Shown in pieces: positions 16,983-25,673 of a DNA stretch of 64,000 bases. Positions within the stretch are counted from its first letter, which is position 1. Every line of letters begins with the position of its first letter. Both the position numbers and the translations under genes were made by a program. A model generated the notes under the pieces. That model had not been told where the DNA came from. It was given only the letters and a program-made list of their open reading frames with translations, and did no database searches. This DNA comes from Brucella pituitosa (GTDB taxonomy: Bacteria > Pseudomonadota > Alphaproteobacteria > Rhizobiales > Rhizobiaceae): contig NZ_PYSY02000003.1 of the NCBI RefSeq assembly GCF_003049685.1, positions 558,001 to 622,000 of the forward strand, given 5' to 3'.

Positions 16983-17301
16983 GGGTGTACTCCCATCATT
17001 TAAAAGTTGCCACTCACTTTCAGGTTAACAGAAAGCCGTCAAGGGCGGTGGTTAAACCATGTCAATTTTGCGGCGAAATAACCGTGGTTTTTTACAATAA
17101 TGCCGATTTCTACAATACTGGACAATCAATCTCAAGTTAGTGGCGAGTTCAGAAAATTGCGATACAAACGGGCATGCACTCTAGAATGCAGCCATTCATA
17201 AGATCTGGACCGGGACGTATCCAAAAATGACCTCTCAACATTCCAAAAAGACTGGGAATGTTGGCCGATTGTAACTGAAAAAGAGATTCCGGGACTAGAC
17301 A
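16983..17301. promoter_or_regulatory. Divergent promoter region of the second siderophore system
   Basis: The 319-bp gap between binding protein and receptor holds a palindrome TGGTTAAACCA (17049-17059). It also holds a 9-bp perfect inverted repeat CAACATTCC/GGAATGTTG (17236-17244 and 17255-17263) that ends 38 bp before the receptor start. I found no TGA-N9-TCA or ICE match here, in contrast to the other receptor. Either element could be an operator for the AraC regulator encoded at 19482-20378. Confidence 0.45.
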
Positions 17302-19428
17302 ATGGACATCAACACCACTCCTGTTAGCAATCGACAAGCTGAGATGTGCGCGCGGAAAACAGTTCTTTTAAGCTGCTCTGCATTGGTGATGTTCATGCCA
17401 ACGCTTTCCTTCGCACAGCAGACGGATGTTTCTGCAGCGCCAGTGGTGCTTCAAACAATCACCGTCGATGGTAAGGCTGGAGAGGATGACGATAGGAACT
17501 CTATTGTCGCAACAAAAATCACGAGCGGTAGCAAGATGCCTACCGATATCCTTGATACTCCGGCGTCCGTATCAGTAATCACCGCTAAGGAAATTCAGCA
17601 ACGCGGCGCTCAGAATGTGGAACAGATCCTGCAATATACAGCAGGTGTTTCAACCGATTTCTATGGCTCGGACGACAGATTTGATTTCTTCAAAATTCGT
17701 GGTTTTGATGCCACCACCTATCGTGATGGCCTTCCTCTGGGGCGTCCGTTTGGCGGTATTCGCGAGGAACCTTACGCGTTTGAACGTGTCGAGGTATTGA
17801 AGGGCGGCAATTCCACGGTATTTGGCGTGTCGGATCCGGGCGGATCAGTCAACTACGTCACCAAGCGTCCAAGGAGTGAGCGTTTCGGAGAGGCCTATGT
17901 GACGGGCGGCTCATTCAGCCATAAGGAAATCGGGTTTGATTTCGGCGATAATCTGACATCGGATGATACGTTGTCTTATCGACTGACGGGCAAATTCAGA
18001 GATGCCGATGCCGAATATGATTATTCACGTGATGATGAGAAGTTCATCATGGGAGGTCTGACCTGGCGTCCGGATGACGCCACCAATTTGACGATCGTCT
18101 TTGATCATCTGCATAAGAACGGTGTTCCCGGGAGCGGTGGACACCCGGTTGGCACTGATTTTAAAAGAAGCCGCTTCTTCGGTGAGCCCGATTATAATTA
18201 TCGGGGCACTGATCGAAACACGGTCAGTGCGATGTTCGACCATGATTTCGGAAATGGCTTTAGCGTGAGCGTCAATGGGCGTTACAGCAAGCAGAATACC
18301 GATTTCGGTTATGCCTATATTTCCTCTACCCCGAATGATGGATCAACGCTTGCCGGGCGTTCGTTCTTCGGCAATGAAGCATCAGGTGAAAACTTCATCG
18401 GTGATGCCAATGTGCAATACGAAACCGATTTTGCAAACGTCAAAAGTCGCACGATGCTCGGGTTTCAGTATAATAATTATACTGGCAACAACGCGACCTG
18501 GTGGGGTAGTGCGCCAAGCATTGACTGGGCAAACCCGGTCTATACCGGAGCGCCCGTTAACGTGCCCCTTCTAAGTAATATCGGAAGCAAGCAGAAGACA
18601 AAGGCAATCTACTTGCAGCAGGATTTCACCATTGCTGAGCAGTGGATTGCAACCGTTGGTCTGCGCAATGACTGGCTTGATCTGAAGCAAACAAACAATT
18701 TGAACAACAGTACCACTGAAGCGGACTTCAACGAGTTCACAAGTCGCTTTGGTCTGACTTACAAAGTCACTGACGAATGGGCAGTTTATGCGAGTTATGC
18801 CGAGTCAGTCGCGCCACCAGCTATCGGAGTTGATCCGGAACGTGGTGATCAGTACGAGGTTGGAGTCAAATACAGACCAGACGCTTTCCCGGCCTTGTTC
18901 AGCCTCGCAGTTTATAACCTCACCAAGAATAACATCTCAGTAACTGATCCAATTACGGCTCAACCAAGTACGATTGGCGAGGTGCGGGTTCGCGGTATTG
19001 ATCTTGAAGCTAAAGCCGAACTCACAAATAATCTTAGTCTTACTGCAGCATATTCCTATCTGGATCCGGAAATTGTCGAGAACGGCGGGGATGGAACCGA
19101 AGGCAATCGACCACAATTTGTATCTCAGCATCTCGCCTCACTTTGGGCAAATTATACCTTGCCCGGCAGCGGTAAAATTGGCGATATGACGTTTGGTCTG
19201 GGTGGTCGGTATACGGGAGCCTATTATTTCACGGCCGCGAACACATCAGGTGCGGGTGGTAATGTCGTCTTCGACGCTGCTTTCAGTTACGAATTCCTGG
19301 ACAATTCCACGCTGGAAGTGAACGTCAGCAATCTGTTTGACAAAAAGTATGTCGCGTATGGTGGCTTCGGTGCCGATTTCTATAATCCGGGCCGCGAAAT
19401 CACAGCAACTCTGCGTCGTACCTGGTAA
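17302..19428 (+). CDS. TonB-dependent siderophore receptor (FhuA/FpvA-like)
   Basis: Outer membrane receptor, 708 residues. The signal peptide has a long n-region and ends near residue 38 (LSFA). TonB-box-like LQTITVDG lies near 50. The plug shows TPASVSVITAKEIQQRGAQNV, DFFKIRGFDATTYRDGLPLG and VEVLKGGNSTVFGVSDPGGSVNYVTKRP. The barrel ends LRRTW with the terminal aromatic residue. It is divergent from its likely transporter operon. An AraC regulator converges on it downstream. Its gene content differs from the first system only in having split permeases. Confidence 0.93.
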   Translation: MDINTTPVSNRQAEMCARKTVLLSCSALVMFMPTLSFAQQTDVSAAPVVLQTITVDGKAGEDDDRNSIVATKITSGSKMPTDILDTPASVSVITAKEIQQRGAQNVEQILQYTAGVSTDFYGSDDRFDFFKIRGFDATTYRDGLPLGRPFGGIREEPYAFERVEVLKGGNSTVFGVSDPGGSVNYVTKRPRSERFGEAYVTGGSFSHKEIGFDFGDNLTSDDTLSYRLTGKFRDADAEYDYSRDDEKFIMGGLTWRPDDATNLTIVFDHLHKNGVPGSGGHPVGTDFKRSRFFGEPDYNYRGTDRNTVSAMFDHDFGNGFSVSVNGRYSKQNTDFGYAYISSTPNDGSTLAGRSFFGNEASGENFIGDANVQYETDFANVKSRTMLGFQYNNYTGNNATWWGSAPSIDWANPVYTGAPVNVPLLSNIGSKQKTKAIYLQQDFTIAEQWIATVGLRNDWLDLKQTNNLNNSTTEADFNEFTSRFGLTYKVTDEWAVYASYAESVAPPAIGVDPERGDQYEVGVKYRPDAFPALFSLAVYNLTKNNISVTDPITAQPSTIGEVRVRGIDLEAKAELTNNLSLTAAYSYLDPEIVENGGDGTEGNRPQFVSQHLASLWANYTLPGSGKIGDMTFGLGGRYTGAYYFTAANTSGAGGNVVFDAAFSYEFLDNSTLEVNVSNLFDKKYVAYGGFGADFYNPGREITATLRRTW

Positions 19429-19435
19429 AATAAAT

Positions 19436-19465
19436 CGCCACAGGCCGGTAATCCGGGCTGTGGCG
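19436..19465 (+). terminator. Probable terminator of the second receptor
   Basis: CGCCACAG (19436-19443) pairs with CTGTGGCG (19458-19465), with further CC/GG pairing inside one mismatch. It lies 7 bp after the receptor stop, between convergent genes. The following bases are only mildly T-rich. Confidence 0.6.
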
Positions 19466-19481
19466 TTACTATTTGCGATGG

Positions 19482-20378
19482 TTATTGCCTGTTTTGCTGC
19501 AATCGACGCCATGCCGCCGGTGTTTCACCAACGATCTGTCTGAACGTCTTGGTCAAGTGAGCCTGATCGGTAAAGCCAAGCTGAGCGGCGACACCTGCAA
19601 CTGTCGCATCGCCCAGGCATAGCAATTTCTGAGCGCGATCAATGCGTTTCGTAAGCTGCCATTGGAGTGGGGTTTGACCTGTTGTTTGTTTGAAGACATT
19701 CGCAAACCAACTCTCCGATAACCCAACGGTCGCAGCCATCTCGGAAACACTAAGACGGCCATCATTGGAAACACCAATGCGGGCGTTGAGCTTGTTCATC
19801 TGTGCCTGAGTGAGCCGACCATTGCCCTGCTTGTCTTCAATCCGAGCTGTAACCAGCAAGCGGGCCAGAATGGTACCAATCAGATTCTCAACATAAAGCG
19901 AATGCTGAGTGGGATTGGATACCTCCTCTTCAAGAAGTCGCGCGAGGGTGTCAAGCGATCCTATATCTTGTAACTCAACAGGGCTGCGCACCGTTGTCAT
20001 AGCGAGCGACATGCCCAGTGACGGACGCAGGTACTTGAGCAAGCGATCCTGATGGAAGTGCAAATTTAAATGAGAGAAACGATGCGTCGCAATTGTATTC
20101 GTCCAAAGGGGAACGCCTGCGGGAATGTAGATTGCTCGCGTCATGGGACGCTGGTGCAGAGACTGCCATCCGTCTTTGTTTGATATCCTGATTTTGGATG
20201 AAACATCCTGAAAAAAAATCATGATCCGGGGGTCGTGAGATAAAAAGTAGCCTGAGGCACCCGAGGGGCTTTCCGCTTCCCAATAGACGCTCACCATTCC
20301 ATCCAAAACACGCCATTTTACCGGCGCGGTGACACGAATGCCGTCGGCGTTCCAAATCATAGAGTGCCAGAAGCTCAA
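19482..20378 (-). CDS. AraC family transcriptional regulator
   Basis: About 298 residues. The C-terminal 100 residues carry both helix-turn-helix units: LSVSEMAATVGLSESWFANVFKQTTGQTPLQW and ATVAGVAAQLGFTDQAHLTKTFRQIVGETPAAWRR. The N-terminal sensor half has no motif I recognise beyond a cupin-like stretch. The start is uncertain: TTG 20378 or ATG 20360, neither with a strong ribosome site. It converges on the second siderophore receptor, so control of that system, possibly with the siderophore as inducer, is a reasonable inference. Confidence 0.85.
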   Translation of the reverse strand: MSFWHSMIWNADGIRVTAPVKWRVLDGMVSVYWEAESPSGASGYFLSHDPRIMIFFQDVSSKIRISNKDGWQSLHQRPMTRAIYIPAGVPLWTNTIATHRFSHLNLHFHQDRLLKYLRPSLGMSLAMTTVRSPVELQDIGSLDTLARLLEEEVSNPTQHSLYVENLIGTILARLLVTARIEDKQGNGRLTQAQMNKLNARIGVSNDGRLSVSEMAATVGLSESWFANVFKQTTGQTPLQWQLTKRIDRAQKLLCLGDATVAGVAAQLGFTDQAHLTKTFRQIVGETPAAWRRLQQNRQ

Positions 20379-20581
20379 CGTTTTGACCGTCCCAATAAAA
20401 ATCGTCTTTCGGCTTTACCGAACGAACACATTAAAGATGAGTAATTTTATCACCTTAATGCCGAGTGGCAAGTCGTGAATGCATGATTGGAACAAAGTGA
20501 GTTTCTTCATGTTTCAAGTTGCATATCACTTCTTGTGTCTTCGTAGTTCTTGTGCAAGCATTTGGGCAGAGGAGGACGGTC

Positions 20582-22459
20582 ATGGTGTCGACACTGTCGC
20601 ACATCAAAGAGATTGAGCGTGTCGCTATGGGCGGCGCTTCCGATCGTGATCGTCCTGTTATCCAATCCTGGCTGCGATGCCTCAACGAATACCAGCTCAA
20701 CCCTGCCCAGACGCAGGAAGCCTATATCGTGCCGGATACTCTGCTAAGGGAGCATCGCGAGCAGTCAGAAGAACTCATACGCATTGGACGAACCGGCCTC
20801 GAAGCCCTTTTCAGGCAAGTGGCGGATCAAAGCTACGTGTTATTGCTCTCGGATGCGAGAGGAGTCACGGTCGAATTTATGGGCGACCCGACCTTCGATA
20901 ATCAACTTCGAAAAGCTGGGCTTTATCTTGGATCGGAATGGTCTGAGGTCCGGGCGGGGACTTGTGCAGTAGGCGCCTGCATGGTGTCGGGAAAGCCCGT
21001 CATCATTCACCAAGATGACCACTTCGATGCATGCCATATCGGCCTGACCTGCACCGCAGCTCCGATTTTTGACACTTTTGGTGATTTGTCGGCAGTTCTT
21101 GATATCTCGCAACTGCGCTCGCCGACTGCAAAGGCAAGCCAGCAACTCGCACTTCATCTGGTCGCTTCTACCGCGCGGCGTATCGAGCTCGCCAATCTGA
21201 TGACCAGAGCGCACGAGGACTGGGTATTGCGATTGGCGAAATTGCCAGATTTTCTCGATGTCGATCCTGATGCTGCAATTACGATCAATGGAAATGGTTT
21301 GATCACGGGTATGACGCATGGAGGCTTTGGTGTCGTCGCGCGCGGGATGAACCTCAACAATGTTGCCACCAAAGACTTTATTGGTCAGTCGATTTCTGAT
21401 GTCTTTGATATCGACATAGATCAGCTGCCAACTCTTATGCGGGGGCGTCCGAACGGCGAACGTCTGGTTCGTGCGCGCAATGGTCTGGCATTATTTGCAA
21501 GCGCCATTGCTCCCGTCAGTAGTTTCAGAGCGTCGCCGGTCACCGCATCGGTGAGGTTACCGTCGGCGCTGCGCCATTTGAGTTTCGGTGACCCTGTCAT
21601 GGAAGCTCTTCAGGCCCGGGCCGCAAAATTGGCAGATCGTAATCTGCCTATCCTCATCAAAGGTGAAACGGGCAGTGGCAAGGAATATCTGGCCCGCGCC
21701 ATTCATGATAGTAGTGCGAAGCCCGGTCCCTTCATTGCGGTAAATTGCGCTGCAATTCCAGAGCAACTGATTGAATCCGAGCTGTTTGGTTATGTACCCG
21801 GTGCCTTTACTGGTGCGATGCAAAAGGGAAAAATCGGCCTTATTGAAGCTGCCAACGGCGGCACACTGTTTCTGGACGAGATCGGGGATATGCCGTTAAC
21901 CCTTCAAAGTCGTCTGCTGCGTGTTCTTTCTGAAAACGAAATACAGCCTGTTGGGGCGCTCAAAGCGAAGCCAGTCAAATTCCGGCTTTTGTCGGCGTCT
22001 CATCGTGATCTTGCCGTATTGGTTGCTGAAGGCGGGTTTCGTGAAGATCTGCTCTATCGGCTTAATGCCGCGACACTGGTTCTGCCGCCGTTGCGCCAAA
22101 GGCAGGATTTTGACGGTATAGTTGATCATCTTCTGCGCCGTATTGGCGACGAGGAAGATGAGACAATCACGATTGATCGCATCGCACGAAAGGCCCTGGC
22201 GGCCTATAACTGGCCCGGAAATCTCCGGGAATTGGATAATACGTTACGTGTCTCGGCAGCGGTTGCAACAGAGGCATCAATCACGGTCGACTGTCTGCCT
22301 GATCATTTTCAGGCTGATAGTCCGGCCTCAAATTTTCGAAGTCATGCGGACACCTTGCGCAGCCAGCTTGATGAATGCGGCAATAATATTTCCGCGTTAG
22401 CGCGAAAACTCGGTGTCAATCGTTCAACGATACACCGCCGTTTGAAACACACCCACTGA
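20582..22459 (+). CDS. Sigma-54 dependent activator, AcoR type
   Basis: A 625-residue enhancer-binding protein. ATG 20582 follows GAGGAGG; the upstream in-frame extension is not needed. Residues about 60-190 form an AcoR-type GAF sensor (LLLSDARGVTVEFMGD, GSEWSEVRAGTCAVGACMVSGKPVII). The AAA+ domain has Walker A GETGSGKE near 361, the sigma-54 contact loop GAFTGA near 407, and Walker B TLFLDEIGDMP. The C-terminus is a Fis-type helix-turn-helix (NISALARKLGVNRSTIHRRL). It lies just upstream of a matching inverted-repeat site and a sigma-54 promoter driving the dehydrogenase and monooxygenase genes. I infer it activates them in response to a small ketone or alcohol. Confidence 0.93.
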   Translation: MVSTLSHIKEIERVAMGGASDRDRPVIQSWLRCLNEYQLNPAQTQEAYIVPDTLLREHREQSEELIRIGRTGLEALFRQVADQSYVLLLSDARGVTVEFMGDPTFDNQLRKAGLYLGSEWSEVRAGTCAVGACMVSGKPVIIHQDDHFDACHIGLTCTAAPIFDTFGDLSAVLDISQLRSPTAKASQQLALHLVASTARRIELANLMTRAHEDWVLRLAKLPDFLDVDPDAAITINGNGLITGMTHGGFGVVARGMNLNNVATKDFIGQSISDVFDIDIDQLPTLMRGRPNGERLVRARNGLALFASAIAPVSSFRASPVTASVRLPSALRHLSFGDPVMEALQARAAKLADRNLPILIKGETGSGKEYLARAIHDSSAKPGPFIAVNCAAIPEQLIESELFGYVPGAFTGAMQKGKIGLIEAANGGTLFLDEIGDMPLTLQSRLLRVLSENEIQPVGALKAKPVKFRLLSASHRDLAVLVAEGGFREDLLYRLNAATLVLPPLRQRQDFDGIVDHLLRRIGDEEDETITIDRIARKALAAYNWPGNLRELDNTLRVSAAVATEASITVDCLPDHFQADSPASNFRSHADTLRSQLDECGNNISALARKLGVNRSTIHRRLKHTH

Positions 22460-22462
22460 GAA

Positions 22463-22501
22463 TGCAACAGTTGCAACATGTGTTGCACAACAACTGTTGC
22501 A
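22463..22501. promoter_or_regulatory. Upstream activator site for the AcoR-type regulator
   Basis: Two nested dyads. The inner is TGCAACA-TG-TGTTGCA (22472-22487). The outer pairs TGCAACAGTTG (22463-22473) with CAACTGTTGCA (22491-22501). TGTTGCA-type repeats are known sites for AcoR/MimR-like activators. It begins 4 bp after the regulator stop and 73-111 bp before the -24 element, the right distance for an enhancer. Confidence 0.8.
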
Positions 22502-22573
22502 CCATTCACTCGATGGGTATCGGGAATCACATAAAATAAATAATAATCAATCGCTTAGATATTGATCCGCATT

Positions 22574-22588
22574 TGGCATGCAGCTTGC
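22574..22588 (+). promoter_or_regulatory. Sigma-54 promoter of the dehydrogenase-monooxygenase operon
   Basis: TGGCATGCAGCTTGC matches TGGCAC-N5-TTGC with correct spacing. The predicted start is near 22600, about 25 bp before the dehydrogenase ATG. Confidence 0.9.
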
Positions 22589-22624
22589 TCCTCTCATTTG
22601 ACGATGCAAATGGAGGAGTTATGT

Positions 22625-23710
22625 ATGCGTGCATTGCGCTTTTATGCTGCCAAAGATCTGCGTGTTGAAAACGTGCCACCACCAGCCGATCCCGATTCCA
22701 ATCTTGAACCAGACCAAGTGCTGATTGAAAATCGCTACTGTGGGATATGCGGGACTGATCTGCACGAATACGCTTATGGACCAATTTTTATTCCGACCGA
22801 ACCGCATCCCTTTACCAAGGCAACAGCTCCCCAGATCCTGGGACATGAATTTGGCGGCGTGGTCAAATCTGTGGGGACTAATGTAACGCATGTAAAAGTT
22901 GGCGATCGTGTATCGGTGCAGCCGCTCATCATGCCTCGCGCTGGGGACTATTTTGCCGATCGTGGTCTTTATCATCTGAGTACCAGTCTGGCATTGGCCG
23001 GTCTTTCCTGGCACTCGGGTGGCATGGCAGAACTCGCATTGTTGAACGGCTACAATGTACAGCTGATCCCGGACGATCTGAGCGACGAAGAAGCAGCGCT
23101 TATTGAGCCAACCGCGGTGGCAGTATATGCCTGTGATCGTGGTGGCGTTACGGCTGGTAACAGCGTTCTTGTCACTGGTGCTGGGCCGATTGGTATTTTG
23201 ACCGCAATGGCGGCGCGGGCCGCAGGGGCGTCGCAAGTATTCCTTTCGGACCTCAATGATATACGTTTGCAGCTGGCACGTGAAAAACTCGGTGATGTTC
23301 GCACCATCAATCCGAAATCGGAAAATGTCGGTGAGGTGGTTCGAGCAGAAACGGAAGGCAATGTCGGTTGTGACGTTGCTATTGAATGCGTTGGTAATGA
23401 GCACGCATTGAAGAATTGTACCGATGCTGTCCGTAAACAGGGTGTGGTCGTGCAGACGGGCTTACATCCCCATGAGAACCCCCTCAACTGGTTTGATGTC
23501 ACATTCAAGGACATTGATATTCGAGGTTCGTGGGCTTATCCCACCCATTATTGGCCGCGTGTAGCTCGTCTGATTGCAAGCGGTCAGATACCCGCAAGCA
23601 AGATCGTGACCAAAACAATTGCGTTGGAGGATGCAGTTGTTGAAGGCTTTGACCGGTTGCTTGATCCAGCTGGCACCCAGCTCAAAATCCTGATCGATCT
23701 GAAAAGATAA
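22625..23710 (+). CDS. Medium-chain alcohol dehydrogenase, butanediol dehydrogenase-like
   Basis: Cytosolic NAD(P)-dependent oxidoreductase, 361 residues. ATG 22625 follows GGAGGAG and gives MRALRFYAAKDLRVE, the butanediol dehydrogenase opening. Catalytic zinc ligands are visible as C39 in YCGICGTDLHEY and H74-E75 in GHEFGG. The nucleotide site is VTGAGPIGILTAMAA. The segment that normally holds the four structural-zinc cysteines (here MPRAGDYFADRGLYHLS) has no cysteine at all, so the structural zinc is lost. First gene behind the sigma-54 promoter; likely interconverts a ketone or acyloin with an alcohol for the monooxygenase downstream. Confidence 0.88.
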   Translation: MRALRFYAAKDLRVENVPPPADPDSNLEPDQVLIENRYCGICGTDLHEYAYGPIFIPTEPHPFTKATAPQILGHEFGGVVKSVGTNVTHVKVGDRVSVQPLIMPRAGDYFADRGLYHLSTSLALAGLSWHSGGMAELALLNGYNVQLIPDDLSDEEAALIEPTAVAVYACDRGGVTAGNSVLVTGAGPIGILTAMAARAAGASQVFLSDLNDIRLQLAREKLGDVRTINPKSENVGEVVRAETEGNVGCDVAIECVGNEHALKNCTDAVRKQGVVVQTGLHPHENPLNWFDVTFKDIDIRGSWAYPTHYWPRVARLIASGQIPASKIVTKTIALEDAVVEGFDRLLDPAGTQLKILIDLKR

Positions 23711-23769
23711 CATCACTTCACTGTCGGGCTTGGGAGAGCCTGACATCAACTTCCATGGGAGGAATTATA

Positions 23770-25569
23770 ATGCTTGAGAAAACACCAACAGTGCGGGTTC
23801 AGACCTTTCTCGATAAGTTCGGCGCATCACTTGAAGCTGGGCGGATCGATGAGGCCGTTTCGATGTTTGCTGATGATTGTTACTGGCGCGATCTGATTGC
23901 TTTTACATGGAATATTAAGACCGTCGAGGGGCATGATGAAGTGCGTGATATGCTGCAATCACAGCTGCAGTTCGTCAAACCAACCAAGTGGCTCGTGGCC
24001 CCCGGCGAAGCCGCAACGGATGCCGATGGCGTTGCGGAAAGCTGGATAACTTTCGAGACTGATGTTGCACGCGGATATGGTCTTATTCGCTTGAAGGGTG
24101 GCAAGATATGGACCCTTCTAACGGTTATGTCGGAGTTGAAAGGACATGAGGAAAAATCCGGCTTTACCCGACCGCTTGGGGCGAAGCACGGTCAAGACCT
24201 TGGTGCCAAGACATGGAAGGAAGAGCGCGAAGAGGAAGCTCGAACGCTTGGCTATGAGACGCAGCCCTATGTATTAGTTATAGGCGGCGGCCAGGGTGGT
24301 ATCGCGCTCGGCGCACGCCTGCGTCAGCTCGGAGTGCCGACAATTATCGTTGAGCGCAACGAACGTCCGGGCGATTCATGGCGCAAGCGCTACAAGTCGC
24401 TCTGTCTGCATGACCCGGTCTGGTACGATCATTTGCCTTATATTGATTTCCCGAAAAATTGGCCGGTTTTCGCGCCAAAGGACAAGATCGGCGATTGGTT
24501 GGAATTCTACACCAAAGTCATGGAACTGAACTACTGGACACGCTCCACAGTCAAATCTGCAAAATGGAACGAAACGGAAAAGGAATGGTCTGTTGTCATT
24601 GATCGCGACGGCGAGATGGTCATTCTGCGCCCAAAGCAACTCGTCTTCGCAACTGGCATGTCAGGCAAGCCCAATATTCCAAGCGTGAAAGGCCAGGACC
24701 GCTTTAAGGGTGAGCAACAGCATTCATCACGTCATCCGGGCCCGGATGGTTACAAGGGTAAAAATGTTGTTGTCATTGGCTCCAACAATTCAGCTCATGA
24801 TATCTGCGCCGCACTTTGTGAGGCGGGCGTTGATGTAACTATGGTTCAAAGATCATCAACCCATATCGTTCGGTCAGAACCGCTGATGAAACATGGACTC
24901 GGCGCGCTTTATTCTGAAGAAGCTCTGCAAAACGGTGTCACTACGGCCAAGGCTGATCTGATATTCGCTTCACTTCCATATCGTATCATGAATGAGTTCC
25001 AGAAACCCATCTATGATAAGATCCGTGAGCTTGATGCTGATTTCTATGCGGCGCTCGAAAAGGCTGGTTTTCAACTGGATTTCGGTTCTGATGGATCGGG
25101 GCTTTTCCTCAAATATCTGCGGCGCGGGTCCGGTTATTACATTGATATTGGTGCCTCTCAATTGATCATCGACGGTAAAATCAAGCTCGCCTCGGGACAG
25201 ATCGAGGAAATCACAGAGACGTCCGTCAGGCTGGCCAATGGCACTGAATTGCCTGCCGATCTCATCGTCTATGCAACGGGCTATGGTTCAATGAATGGCT
25301 GGGTCGAAGATATCATCGATCAGGAGACAGCGGACAAGGTTGGCAAGGTCTGGGGTCTTGGATCAGAAACCCCCAAGGATCCGGGGCCGTGGGAAGGAGA
25401 GCAGCGTAACATGTGGAAACCCACTCAGCAGGAAGCGCTGTGGTTTCACGGAGGCAATCTGCATCAATCCCGTCATTATTCGCAATACCTGTCGCTCCAG
25501 CTTAAGGCTCGTATGGAGGGGATAGAGACACCGGTCTATCAATTGCAGACTGTCCATCATAAGAGATAG
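23770..25569 (+). CDS. SnoaL domain-flavin monooxygenase fusion
   Basis: A 599-residue protein. ATG 23770 is placed by GGGAGGA at 23757-23763. Residues about 5-120 resemble a SnoaL/NTF2-like fold (LDKFGASLEAGRIDEAVSMFADDCYWRDLI). The rest is a class B flavin monooxygenase: FAD-binding VIGGGQGGIALGARLRQLG near 172, the fingerprint FKGEQQHSSRHPG, and the NADPH site VVVIGSNNSAHD near 336. It resembles YUCCA-like enzymes and Baeyer-Villiger oxidases. It would oxygenate a carbonyl or nucleophilic substrate using NADPH and oxygen. Sits 59 bp behind the dehydrogenase in the same AcoR-controlled unit. Substrate unknown. Confidence 0.88.
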   Translation: MLEKTPTVRVQTFLDKFGASLEAGRIDEAVSMFADDCYWRDLIAFTWNIKTVEGHDEVRDMLQSQLQFVKPTKWLVAPGEAATDADGVAESWITFETDVARGYGLIRLKGGKIWTLLTVMSELKGHEEKSGFTRPLGAKHGQDLGAKTWKEEREEEARTLGYETQPYVLVIGGGQGGIALGARLRQLGVPTIIVERNERPGDSWRKRYKSLCLHDPVWYDHLPYIDFPKNWPVFAPKDKIGDWLEFYTKVMELNYWTRSTVKSAKWNETEKEWSVVIDRDGEMVILRPKQLVFATGMSGKPNIPSVKGQDRFKGEQQHSSRHPGPDGYKGKNVVVIGSNNSAHDICAALCEAGVDVTMVQRSSTHIVRSEPLMKHGLGALYSEEALQNGVTTAKADLIFASLPYRIMNEFQKPIYDKIRELDADFYAALEKAGFQLDFGSDGSGLFLKYLRRGSGYYIDIGASQLIIDGKIKLASGQIEEITETSVRLANGTELPADLIVYATGYGSMNGWVEDIIDQETADKVGKVWGLGSETPKDPGPWEGEQRNMWKPTQQEALWFHGGNLHQSRHYSQYLSLQLKARMEGIETPVYQLQTVHHKR

Positions 25570-25577
25570 AGAAGTGA

Positions 25578-25671
25578 CTTCGCGCGTGTTTATTCGAGTG
25601 CATCCCGAAAATTGTGAAACGGTTTTCGGGCAAGATGCACTTTAAAACAAGATGTTAGAGCACGCGCGAAG
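25578..25671. repeat. Nested inverted-repeat element (RIME-like)
   Basis: The outer arms are CTTCGCGCGTG (25578-25588) and CACGCGCGAAG (25661-25671), perfect over 11 bp. Inside, GTGCATC (25599-25605) pairs with GATGCAC (25634-25640), and CCCGAAAA (25604-25611) with TTTTCGGG (25623-25630). It fills the gap between two convergent genes. The core is like the intergenic mosaic repeats of Rhizobiales. It may also act as a bidirectional terminator. Confidence 0.65.
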
Positions 25672-25673
25672 AA

